DNA from: Cytophagales bacterium
GTDB taxonomy: Bacteria; Bacteroidota; Bacteroidia; Cytophagales; Cyclobacteriaceae
Direction of reading: 5' to 3'
DNA: 64,000 nucleotides
Assembly (NCBI GenBank): GCA_022360015.1
Contig: JAKSDQ010000317.1
Coordinates: 1 to 64,000 of the forward strand
Under the pieces are notes generated by a model. That model had not been told where the DNA came from and did not search any database. It saw only the letters and a program-made list of their open reading frames with translations. This document shows, piece by piece, positions 54,501 through 63,391 of the stretch (within the stretch, counting starts at the first letter, position 1; the number at the start of each line of letters is the position of its first letter). A program made the translations under genes and the position numbers.

Positions 54501-54620
54501 CAGGAGATCGTTGACAGGGCGAAAGATAAATTACGTCGGTTGCAACAGTCAAAAAATCAGCGACAGGAACAACAGGAAGTGTTGGAAAGTGATACCACCT
54601 TCCGGGAGATTGGCAATTGA
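51558..54620 (+). CDS. Large exported TPR protein
   Basis: 1020 residues from ATG 51558 with a signal peptide (ILFILILLCCWYGVPAQ). Almost the whole protein is a row of TPR repeats, at least twenty, with lines such as LFDKQQYAAARTAFEEYINH, FNKKNFDKALSYFNNVKQG, YQLALDGFSKLISRRPQSSF and YFEKLANIARNKRQSY. The C terminus is charged (QSKNQRQEQQEVLESD). It is followed after 68 bases by an outer-membrane beta-barrel gene, a pairing common in Bacteroidota, and may serve envelope assembly or secretion scaffolding, similar in outline to BamD/YbgF-type TPR proteins. Confidence 0.85.
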   Translation: MDKIILFILILLCCWYGVPAQNTMIQIDNDRYFRQGIDLFDKQQYAAARTAFEEYINHEPESIKAIDARYYIAFCAMSLYHNDGEFLLDQFVNRYEGHPKSVMAFYELGNFYFKNKDYTKAIAYLEKTDINKLTADQRLETRFKLGYAHFNKKNFDKALSYFNNVKQGTSPYTAASNYYAGFIEFRNGAYDEALTDLRRAEEDEAYSAIVPYMILNVYYKQERYDELLQYGEQVVASGRKVKNLEDFSLLIAESYFRKQQYDKAAEFFHTYMQNQRGKKDPEVKYRVALAFYNMDNFDRAEAYFKELASGKNALGQRSSYYLGNLYLRSNNKNFALTAFDNAARMNFDPVMQEEAIFKQAKINYDLGNFDEAIDALNNLASLFPDSERSSEANILLSEAYLKTSDYNKAIEHIEKIGKKDPRIKRAYQQVTYFKGTENFNNRKYRRAVQMFDKSLTYPEDEQLVAKAHFWSGEAYSIGKRYDDAIRSYKAVISSPFEANSNEFLRARYGIGYAYYNTRQYDRALEHFEGFVNSSGNGIDRQFYTDALIRLADCYYVTKNYDLALANYQKAINAKSPDLAYAYFQKGIILGLQNNVTQARENFDIVLNRYPSSTYADNAMYQKAQLDFEQGNYQLALDGFSKLISRRPQSSFIPHALLKRGFSNYNLKNYNQSKSDYERVLDDFPTHTTASSAISALQEVLTLQNRTSEFETYLAKYKSANPDNKSLENIEYETAKTLYNNQEYQQAIQSFQKYMSNYPGTTNAYEAKYYMAESYYRMQQDDQALDLYYQVEADNKTSRINKAVQRIAEIEFEKNNYKKAITYFEKLANIARNKRQSYNAWSGLMRAHFYLKNYPSVKEYANLILEKGNVSADATNKATLYIGKAEYALGNIDMAMDQFMNTLNAAKDENGAEAQFLVGKILYDQKSYKRSIETLIDLNANFGVYENWIGQSFLLIADNYMALEEYFQAEATLNSIIEKSPEQEIVDRAKDKLRRLQQSKNQRQEQQEVLESDTTFREIGN

Positions 54621-54662
54621 TAATTGATAATTGACAATTGGCAATGGACAATGGACAATTTT
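54612..54662. repeat. Tandem GATAATT/GACAATT-type repeat
   Basis: Units such as TTGATAATTGATAATTGACA and CAATGGACAATGGACAATTT repeat four to five times over the end of the TPR gene and its spacer. The same unit type occurs at 15960-15990. It looks like a short dispersed repeat of this genome. Confidence 0.7.
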
Positions 54663-54688
54663 AAGTTGAAGGGTTAGAATAGGAAAAT

Positions 54689-56353
54689 ATGCGTGTTAAA
54701 CAAAGGTGTTATGTTTTATGTCTTTTCAGCCTTTTTAGTTTTGTAGCAACGGGGCAGGATTGGGAGGATCGAACGGGGGAGATTGAGGATGCCGAGATCG
54801 TTGTTGAAAAAGACAAAAAGATTGAATTGCCACCGGCTTCCAGGTTGTATGAGAAAATCTCACCACTGCCGCTTAAAAATGAGGCCGGGCAAATGCAGTT
54901 TCAGTACAAAGACTTTAATTATCAGTTGCCGGATCTCGACCCAAAGATCCGTGTATTGACGATTAAAGACCCTTTGTTGAAAAAGTTATATGCCAATTAT
55001 TTAAAGGCAGGTATAGGAAATTTTGCCAGTGCCCACCTTGAGGCTTTCATTAACAGTAAGAGGAATGAGAAGTATGCCTACAGTTTTCATGGCAAACATG
55101 CCTCCTCCGCCAGAGGCCCTGTGGACAAAAAGAATTCCGGATCGGCAGAAAGCTTTTTAGGGGTAAACGGAAAAGTATTTTATGATGCCTTCATATTAAG
55201 CGGTAATCTCAACTATAACCACCGTAAAAATCACTTTTACGGATACGATCGACGGGTCGAGGCTTTGCGCGATACGATAGAGCAAAACTTTAATAACTTT
55301 TACATAGACGGAGTACTGGAAACCAGGGATACCGGCAGTGATTTTTATTTTAAACTCAAACCATCATTCAGTCATCTCAGCGATCATTTTGACGCGAGGG
55401 AAAGCAGGTTCGGAGTGGATTTTAAATCCACGTTTTCTCTGGATGAAAACGTGGGATTTGACCTGAGCAGTTATCTTTCTCTGACCAGAAGAACGGATGG
55501 GACTTCCATTAACAGGAATCTGTTCAAGGTCCGGCCAAGTGTCGACTTCCTGGCTGGTCAATTAAAGATTAATGCGGGTTTGAACATAGTTTATGAAAAT
55601 GACACCATTGCCGGCGCAAACCGGACCCACGTGTATTTATCAGGAAGTGCCACCTATGATCTCAATGATGATGTGCGTGTATATGCCGGTCTGGATGGTG
55701 ATATAGAGGAGGTAAACCTGCATACCCTTGTGGATGAAAACCCTTTTATCAATGCACAAATCCCACTGGTACATGCCAATAAAGAACTGGAGTTTTATGG
55801 AGGAATCAAAGGGTCGTTATTGAGAAGCTTTACACTGAAGGCCGGCTTTTCACTGGCTGATTATGAGAATATGCACTTTTTCATCAACGATCCACTGGAT
55901 ACCGCCAAGTTTAATGTGCTTTACGATACAGGAAACACTACCAGGTTTAATTTCTTCGGTGAGTTCGGGGTTGATAAAAACAACATTTTCAGGGGAGCGG
56001 CCAGGTTTGACTTTTATGCCTATGGTATGGACAGGGTAGAAGAGCCCTGGCACTTGCCTACTTATAAATTTAGTCTTTTGGGCTCGTTTAATCTCTTTGA
56101 TAAGATACTGTTTGGCAGTGACTTGTATACAATGGGAGGCATTAAAGCTAAAAACTTCCTGACAGACGAAGAGGTGGAACTGGATCCGATCGTCGACCTG
56201 AATTTTAAAGTCGACTATCGTTATTCGGACCAGGTATCTATGTTTTTGAATTTTAACAATGTACTTTCCAGGAATTATGAGAGATATTATAACTATCCGG
56301 CGAGAGGATTTATGTTGATGGCAGGTATTACCTATGCTTTTGATCGCCTGTAA
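54689..56353 (+). CDS. Outer-membrane beta-barrel (TonB-dependent receptor-like) protein
   Basis: 554 residues with a signal peptide (LCLFSLFSFVATGQ). After a short N-terminal linker (IELPPASRLYEKISPLPLKN) the rest is beta-barrel-like: alternating aromatic strands such as FILSGNLNYNHRKNHFYGYD, VRVYAGLDGDIEEVNLHTLV and the C-terminal YNYPARGFMLMAGITYAF ending DRL. No plug or STN domain is clear, so it is a porin- or receptor-like barrel rather than a full TonB receptor. It pairs with the TPR gene upstream. Confidence 0.75.
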   Translation: MRVKQRCYVLCLFSLFSFVATGQDWEDRTGEIEDAEIVVEKDKKIELPPASRLYEKISPLPLKNEAGQMQFQYKDFNYQLPDLDPKIRVLTIKDPLLKKLYANYLKAGIGNFASAHLEAFINSKRNEKYAYSFHGKHASSARGPVDKKNSGSAESFLGVNGKVFYDAFILSGNLNYNHRKNHFYGYDRRVEALRDTIEQNFNNFYIDGVLETRDTGSDFYFKLKPSFSHLSDHFDARESRFGVDFKSTFSLDENVGFDLSSYLSLTRRTDGTSINRNLFKVRPSVDFLAGQLKINAGLNIVYENDTIAGANRTHVYLSGSATYDLNDDVRVYAGLDGDIEEVNLHTLVDENPFINAQIPLVHANKELEFYGGIKGSLLRSFTLKAGFSLADYENMHFFINDPLDTAKFNVLYDTGNTTRFNFFGEFGVDKNNIFRGAARFDFYAYGMDRVEEPWHLPTYKFSLLGSFNLFDKILFGSDLYTMGGIKAKNFLTDEEVELDPIVDLNFKVDYRYSDQVSMFLNFNNVLSRNYERYYNYPARGFMLMAGITYAFDRL

Positions 56354-56511
56354 AGAGGAAAAACCGGAAATTTTACAATTTTCCCAATTATTAAACGGAG
56401 TGAGTTTATTTCATTTTTTTTGCTTTGTAACTAAAGTTATAAACTTTACATTTAGGTGGATTTTAAGACGTTACGGAAGATTTGGTTACTTTAACTTTAA
56501 AAAATCATAAA

Positions 56512-57234
56512 ATGGCTGAATACATGAATCAGAGCGGAAGTAATATGGAATTTGGTAATGATCCCGATTATGGATTGCCGGAAGTAACTTTAACTCCTAT
56601 AGAACGGGGTGGCATTGGAAGGCGCCAAGGTACGGTAAGATCCGGAAGCCGTTATGGTGCCAATCAGGAAAAAAAATCAAACGCAGCGCTGATTGTTTCT
56701 TTACTATTCGGACTCTTGATAGTGCTGGCAGTACTGTGGTTTTTTTTCGGACAGGATATGTTTAGTTTTGGCGGCGAGGTGAGTCAGGATACCGATAACA
56801 TTGAAAACACTACTCCTGAAGACCAGAATAGCACACCATTAGATACGGGTGTCGATAGTGATGAACCAGACGGCGACCCGGAAACGGGTGACGGGGACCC
56901 GAATGATGAAGGGGCCGAAAATCTTGGATATGATGAATCAGGAAACGATGTGGTGGTTGGGGCGGGCGTTGAAGCAGGTACTTTTAATGTAATTAGCAAC
57001 CGGACCGGTCGCACTTATGTCATTATTGGCAGCTTTTTTGATGAGGATTTAGCAAGGGACTATGCTGCCAAACTCGGAAAACAAGGAATCAGTACTACCT
57101 TGATAATACCATCGGGGAATAACAGGTTTTATCGTTTATCCATCGCAGATTTTGATACCATTACGGAAGCTATTAATAACCTGGAAGGTTTCAGAGCTGA
57201 GTATGGGAGCAGCCTGTGGATCATTAAGCATTGA
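56512..57234 (+). CDS. SPOR-domain membrane protein
   Basis: 240 residues from ATG 56512. A cytoplasmic N terminus with LPEVTLTPIERGG, a membrane helix at about 60-82 (AALIVSLLFGLLIVLAVLWF), an acidic linker (TGVDSDEPDGDPETGDGDPN), and a C-terminal SPOR domain (YVIIGSFFDEDLARDYAAKL, RFYRLSIADFD). SPOR domains bind denuded peptidoglycan at the division septum, so it is probably a cell-division or cell-wall protein. It precedes the exbB-exbD-tonB set by about 80 bases. Confidence 0.88.
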   Translation: MAEYMNQSGSNMEFGNDPDYGLPEVTLTPIERGGIGRRQGTVRSGSRYGANQEKKSNAALIVSLLFGLLIVLAVLWFFFGQDMFSFGGEVSQDTDNIENTTPEDQNSTPLDTGVDSDEPDGDPETGDGDPNDEGAENLGYDESGNDVVVGAGVEAGTFNVISNRTGRTYVIIGSFFDEDLARDYAAKLGKQGISTTLIIPSGNNRFYRLSIADFDTITEAINNLEGFRAEYGSSLWIIKH

Positions 57235-57314
57235 TAGTCATTAAGATCGAATAAATCACCTGATATTTGCCCTGGAGTTTTACTGACACAATTTTAATCA
57301 AGTTAAAGGTAAGT

Positions 57315-57998
57315 ATGAATTTATTACAGATTTCAACATCTCAGGCATTGGATACTGTAGGCATCGGATCTGCGGAACAGGCTATTTCCGTATGGGATTT
57401 AATGCTTAAAGGGGGGTATATGATGATCCCCTTACTGGTGCTTTCCATGGTGGCGGTATCCATTTTTGTGGAAAGGATGTTTACCATCCGAAGTGCCTCC
57501 AGGACTCCCAACCAGTTTATAGATAAAATCAAAAATCTGGTGACAGCCGGAGATATCAATGGGGCCAGGCTTTTATGTTCTCAAACAGAATCACCCATTG
57601 CCAAAATGATTGAAAAGGGTATCAGCCGGATTGGCAGCCCTCTAAAAAACATTGAGGTTTCTATTGAAAATGTCGGTAAAATTGAAATTTACAAGCTGGA
57701 GAAGAATCTTTCTACACTGGCTACCATATCGGGAGCAGCACCCATGATCGGGTTTTTAGGAACTGTAACCGGTATGATACAGGCCTTCATATCCATTGCC
57801 CAGGAAGAAGGCTCTGTAAGCCCCAAGCTTTTATCGGCAGGCATTTACGAGGCTATGATTACTACTGCCACTGGCTTGATGGTGGGTATCGTAGCTTATC
57901 TGGGTTACAATTACCTTGTGGCCAGGGTGCAAAAACTGGTACATAAAATGGAGTATACTTCGGTAGATTTTATTGATTTATTGCAAGAACCCAGGTGA
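57315..57998 (+). CDS. exbB: MotA/TolQ/ExbB proton channel family protein
   Basis: 227 residues from ATG 57315 (an upstream start at 57267 is unlikely). Three membrane helices: a first at about 28-50 (GGYMMIPLLVLSMVAVSIFV), then two more in the second half with LATISGAAPMIGFLGTVTGM and YEAMITTATGLMVGIVAYLG. These are ExbB signature features, including the conserved Thr/Gly region lining the ion path. With ExbD it uses the proton gradient to energise TonB. Its stop is one base before the exbD start. Confidence 0.92.
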   Translation: MNLLQISTSQALDTVGIGSAEQAISVWDLMLKGGYMMIPLLVLSMVAVSIFVERMFTIRSASRTPNQFIDKIKNLVTAGDINGARLLCSQTESPIAKMIEKGISRIGSPLKNIEVSIENVGKIEIYKLEKNLSTLATISGAAPMIGFLGTVTGMIQAFISIAQEEGSVSPKLLSAGIYEAMITTATGLMVGIVAYLGYNYLVARVQKLVHKMEYTSVDFIDLLQEPR

Positions 57999-57999
57999 T

Positions 58000-58389
58000 A
58001 TGGATTTAAAATCAAAACATAAAGTGGAAGCCGCATTCAGCATGTCTTCGATGACCGATGTAATATTTCTGTTGCTCATTTTTTTCATGCTGACCTCATC
58101 GTTTATTACGCCCTCTGGCTTGCGGGTAAACCTTCCCAGCAGTAAAAGCTCCACGATTGTTTTACAAAAAGTCACGGTGACCATCACCGAAGATTTAAAA
58201 TATTATGTGAACGATAAGCCCACTTCCAGAAGGAATTTTGAAGATGCTTTGAGAAGGGAACTGGAAGGGCAGGAAGGTATTGTTGTTTTACACATCGATA
58301 AATCAGTGCCCACCGAGCATCTGGTCAGTGTAGCTGGTATCGCCAAAGCGTTAAAAGCTACGGTCTCTATTGCCACTAAACCCACATAA
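58000..58389 (+). CDS. exbD: ExbD/TolR family biopolymer transport protein
   Basis: 129 residues from ATG 58000, two bases after exbB. One membrane helix (MTDVIFLLLIFFMLTSSFI) with the essential Asp of TDVIF, then a periplasmic domain with TPSGLRVNLPSS, VTVTITEDLKYYVNDKP and VVLHIDKSVPTEHLVSVAGI. It is the ExbD/TolR partner of the upstream proton channel. The next gene starts three bases further, so exbB-exbD-tonB form one operon. Confidence 0.92.
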   Translation: MDLKSKHKVEAAFSMSSMTDVIFLLLIFFMLTSSFITPSGLRVNLPSSKSSTIVLQKVTVTITEDLKYYVNDKPTSRRNFEDALRRELEGQEGIVVLHIDKSVPTEHLVSVAGIAKALKATVSIATKPT

Positions 58390-58391
58390 AC

Positions 58392-59312
58392 GTGTCTGCG
58401 CCCAAGGAAAAAAAATATGATCGAGTAGGAACGATTGTCTCCATAAGCATTCATGCCATTTTATTGCTGATATTTTTCTTTTTATTGGCGTGGCAGGCCC
58501 CCGACCCTCCGATTCCGGAATACGGCATCGTAGTAAACTTCGGTACGGATAATGCCGGTAGCGGACGGGTGCAACCAAGAAGGCCGCCTGTCGAGACCAA
58601 AAAGGTGAAAGAAAAAGTACCTGAGGAGCCTAAACCTCAAAAACAAGAGCCGGTTGAAGAACCTGTAGAAAAGGCCCCTCAAGCTGTAAAACAAGAGACA
58701 ACGGAGGAGTCACCAAAGCAAGCAGTCGAAGAGTCAGTGAATCAACCGGATCCTGCCCCGGTAGTTGAAAAAAAACCACAACCTAAAAAGGAGGTTCAAC
58801 CTAAGAAAAAGGAACCCGAAAAAAAACCGGAGCCCATAAAGGATCCGCAACCCAAAGAGAAAGCGCCGGAAAAAAGTCCGGCAAAAAACAAGCAGCCTGA
58901 AAGCAACAGTCAGGGAAAAAGTGAGAAAGAACCGGCCAGAAGCAACCAGGGAGACCGGCCTCAAAAAACCGGTGACCAGGGAAAACCCAGGGGCAGTGTA
59001 GACTCAAAGGCACTGTATGGCAGCCAGGGTGGCGGTGGTGGGTCGAGACTGGATTTGGCCGGCTGGAACTGGGATGAGTTACCAAGGCCCGATGACCGCT
59101 CGCAGGAAAGTGGCCGGATTGTTTTTGAGATAAAAGTTGACGATCAGGGGGAGATTATTTCAGTAAGAACCATAGAAAAAACGGTAAGTCCCGCCGTTGA
59201 AAAAATCTACCGTGATGAAGTAGAAAACCTGACATTCCACAAAACGGCCGAAAATACCAGGCCGGCCCCGGTATCTACCGGCCGGATTACGTTTATTATC
59301 AAATCAAATTAA
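58392..59312 (+). CDS. TonB-like energy transducer
   Basis: 306 residues from a GTG start. N-terminal cytoplasmic basic segment and membrane helix (ISIHAILLLIFFFLLAWQAP), then a long Pro/Lys/Glu-rich periplasmic spacer (KEKVPEEPKPQKQEPVEEPV, KKEVQPKKKEPEKKPEPIKD). A C-terminal domain follows with SQESGRIVFEIKVDDQGEII, SVRTIEKTVSPAVEKIY and ending TGRITFIIKSN, as in TonB/energy-transducer proteins. It spans the periplasm to reach TonB-dependent receptors. A TolA-like role cannot be excluded. Confidence 0.85.
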   Translation: MSAPKEKKYDRVGTIVSISIHAILLLIFFFLLAWQAPDPPIPEYGIVVNFGTDNAGSGRVQPRRPPVETKKVKEKVPEEPKPQKQEPVEEPVEKAPQAVKQETTEESPKQAVEESVNQPDPAPVVEKKPQPKKEVQPKKKEPEKKPEPIKDPQPKEKAPEKSPAKNKQPESNSQGKSEKEPARSNQGDRPQKTGDQGKPRGSVDSKALYGSQGGGGGSRLDLAGWNWDELPRPDDRSQESGRIVFEIKVDDQGEIISVRTIEKTVSPAVEKIYRDEVENLTFHKTAENTRPAPVSTGRITFIIKSN

Positions 59313-59350
59313 TCTGTTTTTTGTAAATTCGGCGCAGATTATTGATTTGT

Positions 59351-60634
59351 ATGAATTATCAGGAAGCACTGGATTTTCTTTATCAAAGTTTACCTATGTT
59401 CCAAAGGCAGGGGAAAACTGCTTTCAAAAAAGACCTGGGTAACACCATCACATTGAGTCGACATCTCGGCAACCCGCATCACAAGTTTAAATCAGTACAT
59501 ATTGCAGGTACCAACGGCAAGGGAAGCACTGCCCACAGCATTGCTGCTGTATTGCAATCCGCGGGGTATAAAACGGGACTTTACACTTCACCACACCTGA
59601 AAAGCTTCACTGAAAGGATAAAGGTGAATGGCAACATGATCAGTGAAGAGGAGGTCGTCGCTTTTGTGGATAAAAATCAAGCGTTTATCAATGACCTGAA
59701 ACCTTCTTTTTTTGAGACCACGGTGGTGATGGCATTTGACCATTTTGCTAAAGAGGAGGTAGATATTGCCGTGGTAGAGGTAGGTCTGGGAGGACGGCTG
59801 GATGCTACCAATATTATTACACCATTGATAAGTGTTATCACCAATATCGGTCTTGACCATACCGACCTACTCGGAGATACCCTGTCGCAGATCGCCTCGG
59901 AAAAAGCGGGAATCATCAAACCGGGCATTCCTGTTGTCATTTCCGAAACCCAGGGGGAAATTGCCGGTGTGTTTAAGCAAAAGACCGATGAGTCGGCGGC
60001 CGGATTGTATTATGCAGACCAAGAATACCAGGTGCAAAGCAATGAGCTTGGTAATTGTCAGGTACGTAACTCCGATGGAAAGATGTTATTGTCTTCACTG
60101 ATTTTTGATTTAAAGGGAAGTTATCATATCAGAAATATTCCCGGTATTCTCAAAACCATTGATTTACTGAGGAAAAGTGGTTTTATTATTCCCGAAAAGG
60201 CACTCACTGAAGGACTTAGCCATGCTGCGGCCATTACAGGTTTAAAGGGAAGATGGCAACTGCTCGACAAAAAACCGACAACCATATGTGATATTGCCCA
60301 TAATGAGTCAGGCATAAGGCCCATAATAAAATTCATTTCCCGGCAGTCCTATCCTGGTGTGCATATAATATGGGGCATGGTTAATGATAAAAACACCATC
60401 GATATTTTAAAATTGCTGCCACGTGATGCCCACTATTATTTTTGTCAGGCGCAGATTCCAAGGGCCTTGCCTGCCGGAGTACTGGCAGAAAGTGCAAAGA
60501 CTTTGGGTTTGTTAGGAAAAACATACGACAATGTTAACACAGCCATATCGGCGGCCCGGGAAGCAGCCGGTGAAGATGACATTATTTTTATCGGAGGAAG
60601 TGCATTTGTTGTGGCTGAAATTGATAACCTGTAG
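59351..60634 (+). CDS. folC: Bifunctional dihydrofolate synthase/folylpolyglutamate synthase
   Basis: 427 residues from ATG 59351. Mur-ligase-like ATP domain: VHIAGTNGKGSTAHSIAAVL (P-loop), GLYTSPHLKSFTERIKVNG, FETTVVMAFDHFAKEEVDIA, VEVGLGGRLDATNII, and the second-domain ICDIAHNESGIRPIIKFISR. It adds glutamate to dihydropteroate or tetrahydrofolate in folate synthesis. The exb-tonB operon ends about 40 bases upstream; it may be co-transcribed with it. Confidence 0.95.
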   Translation: MNYQEALDFLYQSLPMFQRQGKTAFKKDLGNTITLSRHLGNPHHKFKSVHIAGTNGKGSTAHSIAAVLQSAGYKTGLYTSPHLKSFTERIKVNGNMISEEEVVAFVDKNQAFINDLKPSFFETTVVMAFDHFAKEEVDIAVVEVGLGGRLDATNIITPLISVITNIGLDHTDLLGDTLSQIASEKAGIIKPGIPVVISETQGEIAGVFKQKTDESAAGLYYADQEYQVQSNELGNCQVRNSDGKMLLSSLIFDLKGSYHIRNIPGILKTIDLLRKSGFIIPEKALTEGLSHAAAITGLKGRWQLLDKKPTTICDIAHNESGIRPIIKFISRQSYPGVHIIWGMVNDKNTIDILKLLPRDAHYYFCQAQIPRALPAGVLAESAKTLGLLGKTYDNVNTAISAAREAAGEDDIIFIGGSAFVVAEIDNL

Positions 60635-60639
60635 CCGGG

Positions 60640-61074
60640 TTATTCTATCGTAGCCAGAATCTTTTCATAGATAGCTTCAGGTTCTGTCGCGTCCACCAGG
60701 TTGTTCCGGATGGCATTCACCAAATCTTCAACAATTTGTGGCTCATACCCCATTTTCATCGCTACGCGTGAACAAATATGGATCTCATTAACATCGATGT
60801 TCCCGTCAATAAGCATCAACCAAACCAAATCGAATACCATCTGGAAGCGGGCTTTGGCGTTTTGTGGCTCCCTGAACTTGATGTCCTGAAGGTTGGATTT
60901 AATGTCAGTGATGTCCTCATTCGACAAATTGAATTTTACAGCGATCTTATTGATGAACTTGTTTTCCTTTTCATCAATATTTCCATCAGACATTGCTACT
61001 TTTATCAACTGTTTGAGGTAGTTTTTGTCCGTACTATCTGAATCTTCCCTTTTGAATAAATCAAATAATCCCAT
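60640..61074 (-). CDS. TerB-like tellurite-resistance family protein
   Basis: 144 residues from ATG 61074 (MGLFDLFKRED); the frame extends upstream without coding character. Two similar helical halves carry acidic D-G-x-I-D/E loops: VAMSDGNIDEKENKFINKIA and LMLIDGNIDVNEIHICSRVA, the TerB/DjlA-type pattern. TerB-like domains bind divalent metal and occur in stress and defence contexts. It is convergent with folC, six bases apart. Confidence 0.82.
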   Translation of the reverse strand: MGLFDLFKREDSDSTDKNYLKQLIKVAMSDGNIDEKENKFINKIAVKFNLSNEDITDIKSNLQDIKFREPQNAKARFQMVFDLVWLMLIDGNIDVNEIHICSRVAMKMGYEPQIVEDLVNAIRNNLVDATEPEAIYEKILATIE

Positions 61075-61500
61075 TTGATTATAATTTTTTAGAAAAATAG
61101 CAGAATAAACACTGGGTTCCAGTGCAAAATCGCCATTATCGCATCTATATACATATATGAACAAAAATTAAAACGATTTAATATAGGCTATACAGGCTGT
61201 ATTGAGAGATATTGAAGGTAATGCTATTTTTTATGTATCGGCCGCTACAGGATTTCCATCTATCTGGGAAGTAATGTTTTAATAGTTAGATGAACTGCAT
61301 GATTGGTAAGTTTCAATTCAATATAATTTTATGGCTATCGCTATAAATCGGTTCTTTCAAGACAGAAATGGGTTAAATACAAAATAAAATTTGCCTTTTT
61401 TATCGAAATTTTACCGGTAGATATCTGCTGTTTACCGATTTGCCTTTCCAGCCCGCCTGTCTGGCTACTATATTTGAGCAAACAAAATCATAATTAACTC
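61075..61500. other. Intergenic region, no gene recognised
   Basis: About 425 bases between the divergent terB-like and liaF-like genes, A/T-rich. A short open stretch at about 61205-61280 reads YVSAATGFPSIWEV but has no start or continuation. Confidence 0.4.
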
Positions 61501-62202
61501 ATGTCAAATTTCGTTAAAGATAAAAGAACATTGTTAGGTGGATTTTTCATCCTTGTTGGATTGATATGGATACTGGAGGTGGTGGATGTGATCCCTTATT
61601 ATATATTCAGGGAATTTCTGTCGGTACCGGGATTTTCATTTTTGTTGGGATTGTTTTTGCTTATAAGCAGCAGGCATAAACTGTTAGGAGCGATATTTGC
61701 TGTATTTGGTGGCTATTTTCTACTGGATGAATTTTTCTACATCCCTTACAATGTTGAGCGATTGATTTTTCCGACATTTTTAATTCTTATCGGTGCATTT
61801 ATTATTTTCAGGGGGAAAAAAAAGTCCTATGATGATTATGAGATCGAACCCGAAAGCATGGACTTTTTTGATGAAGTCTCGGTATTTGGTGGCGGGGAAA
61901 AAATCATCAATTCCAACAATTTCAGGGGTGGCAAAATCACCTCGATCTTTGGAGGTTCCGAACTCAACCTTAAAAGCGCCAAGTTAAGTGAAGGAAAAAA
62001 ACTGATAGATATATTCATATTGTTTGGTGGAACCAAACTTATTATTCCGGAAGACTGGAACATTAAAAATGAGGTAACAGCCATTTTCGGTGGATTTTCG
62101 GATAAACGAAAATTAGACCCTAATGCCATTCCGGATCCAAGAAAAGAAATAATTATCAAAGGGGTGGTATTGTTTGGAGGAGGTGAAATCAAAAGTTTTT
62201 AG
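61501..62202 (+). CDS. LiaF-like membrane protein
   Basis: 233 residues. Four short membrane helices in the first 100 residues (LGGFFILVGLIWILEVVDVI, FSFLLGLFLLISSR, LLGAIFAVFGGYFLL, LIFPTFLILIGAFIIFRG). A cytoplasmic beta-rich domain follows with the repeated GG motifs VFGGGEKIINSNNFRGG, IFGGSELNLKSA, LFGGTKLIIPEDWNI and FGGFSDKRKLD typical of the LiaF/DUF5668-type C-terminal region. It precedes a LytS/LytTR pair by about 115 bases, an arrangement that recalls cell-envelope stress sensing. Confidence 0.82.
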   Translation: MSNFVKDKRTLLGGFFILVGLIWILEVVDVIPYYIFREFLSVPGFSFLLGLFLLISSRHKLLGAIFAVFGGYFLLDEFFYIPYNVERLIFPTFLILIGAFIIFRGKKKSYDDYEIEPESMDFFDEVSVFGGGEKIINSNNFRGGKITSIFGGSELNLKSAKLSEGKKLIDIFILFGGTKLIIPEDWNIKNEVTAIFGGFSDKRKLDPNAIPDPRKEIIIKGVVLFGGGEIKSF

Positions 62203-62317
62203 TAACACTCATTAGTTTTCGTAACACTCAAAGGTCAAAGCCAATTATCAAGGTAAGCAGGTCAAATATATTTGGTAATGGTTTATTTTAACTCAAACTT
62301 CAACAATTGCAAAGTAC

Positions 62318-63364
62318 ATGGTTAACCCAATCTTACGAAAGATAAGATATTTATGGAATTACCTGATAATATGGGCACTGATTACTGTGGCCCATATTTT
62401 GATTATTCACCTCTTTTATGAGGTAAAACTATTGATAGCTGCCATAGACAGCCTGGTATTTAATAGCCTGTTTTGTGGCCTCGGATTGGTTTATTGGTAT
62501 CCGGTAAAATATAGTAATATTGATTCCCAGAATTTTATTACCATATTTATTAATCATTTTGCCGCTTCCGTATTAGCGATAGGTACCTGGCTGTTTATCG
62601 GGGAGTATATGCTTGAAAAGATATTCTCCCGGGATGTTGAATATCTGGGGTTCCTGATGTCTTCACTTCCCTGGCGTTTTGTGGTGGGCATTTTATACTA
62701 CTCATTGATCGTACTGTTTTATTATATGATCTTGTATTACAACAACCTGCAGGAAAGAATAAGGCACGAAGTGGCGCTGAAATCCCTGGTTCAACAGGCT
62801 GAACTTAAAAGCCTGAAGGCCCAGATCAATCCTCATTTCATTTTCAACAGTTTGAATTCTATCAGCTCACTGACTATCACCAACCCTGCAAAAGCCCAGG
62901 AAATGGTCATAAAACTATCCGAATTTTTACGATATTCGATCAATCAGGATGGAAATCAAAAAACAACATTTGAAGAGGAACTCAGAAATATTGACCGTTA
63001 TCTCGACATAGAAAAGATCAGGTTTGGTGACAGGTTGCATTTTGACAAGCAAACAAGTTACGAATGTTTACAGAAAAAACTCCCTAACCTGATCCTGCAG
63101 CCAATTTTTGAAAATGTTATCAAACATGGTGTGCACGAAAGTATAGATGAAATAACCGTGAGATTGGCAAGTTATTCCGAAAATAATATTTTGTATATCT
63201 CAGTAAGTAATAACTACGACCCTGAATCTGTGATAAAAAAAGGGGATGGTATCGGTCTGAAAAACATTCAGGAAAGATTACAGCTATCCTATCAACAAAA
63301 TAATCTCATGACTATTAACCAAACAGCGCAGTGTTTTGAAGTCAAACTAAGTATTCCCCAGTGA
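62318..63364 (+). CDS. LytS-like sensor histidine kinase
   Basis: 348 residues. About four membrane helices over residues 15-150 (IIWALITVAHILIIHLFYEV and others). Then the His_kinase domain with the phosphorylated His in LKAQINPHFIFNSLNSISSL, and an HATPase_c with LPNLILQPIFENVIKHGVHE, DGIGLKNIQERL. It is the LytS/YehU class that pairs with LytTR regulators; the regulator follows after 27 bases. Confidence 0.93.
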   Translation: MVNPILRKIRYLWNYLIIWALITVAHILIIHLFYEVKLLIAAIDSLVFNSLFCGLGLVYWYPVKYSNIDSQNFITIFINHFAASVLAIGTWLFIGEYMLEKIFSRDVEYLGFLMSSLPWRFVVGILYYSLIVLFYYMILYYNNLQERIRHEVALKSLVQQAELKSLKAQINPHFIFNSLNSISSLTITNPAKAQEMVIKLSEFLRYSINQDGNQKTTFEEELRNIDRYLDIEKIRFGDRLHFDKQTSYECLQKKLPNLILQPIFENVIKHGVHESIDEITVRLASYSENNILYISVSNNYDPESVIKKGDGIGLKNIQERLQLSYQQNNLMTINQTAQCFEVKLSIPQ

Positions 63365-63391
63365 CACCTAAAACCCTATAATTTCGATTTT

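Noticed and set aside
61205-61285. PIN-toxin-like snippet YVSAATGFPSIWEV
   Set aside because: Only about 20 codons, no start, no catalytic acids in place; probably coincidence.
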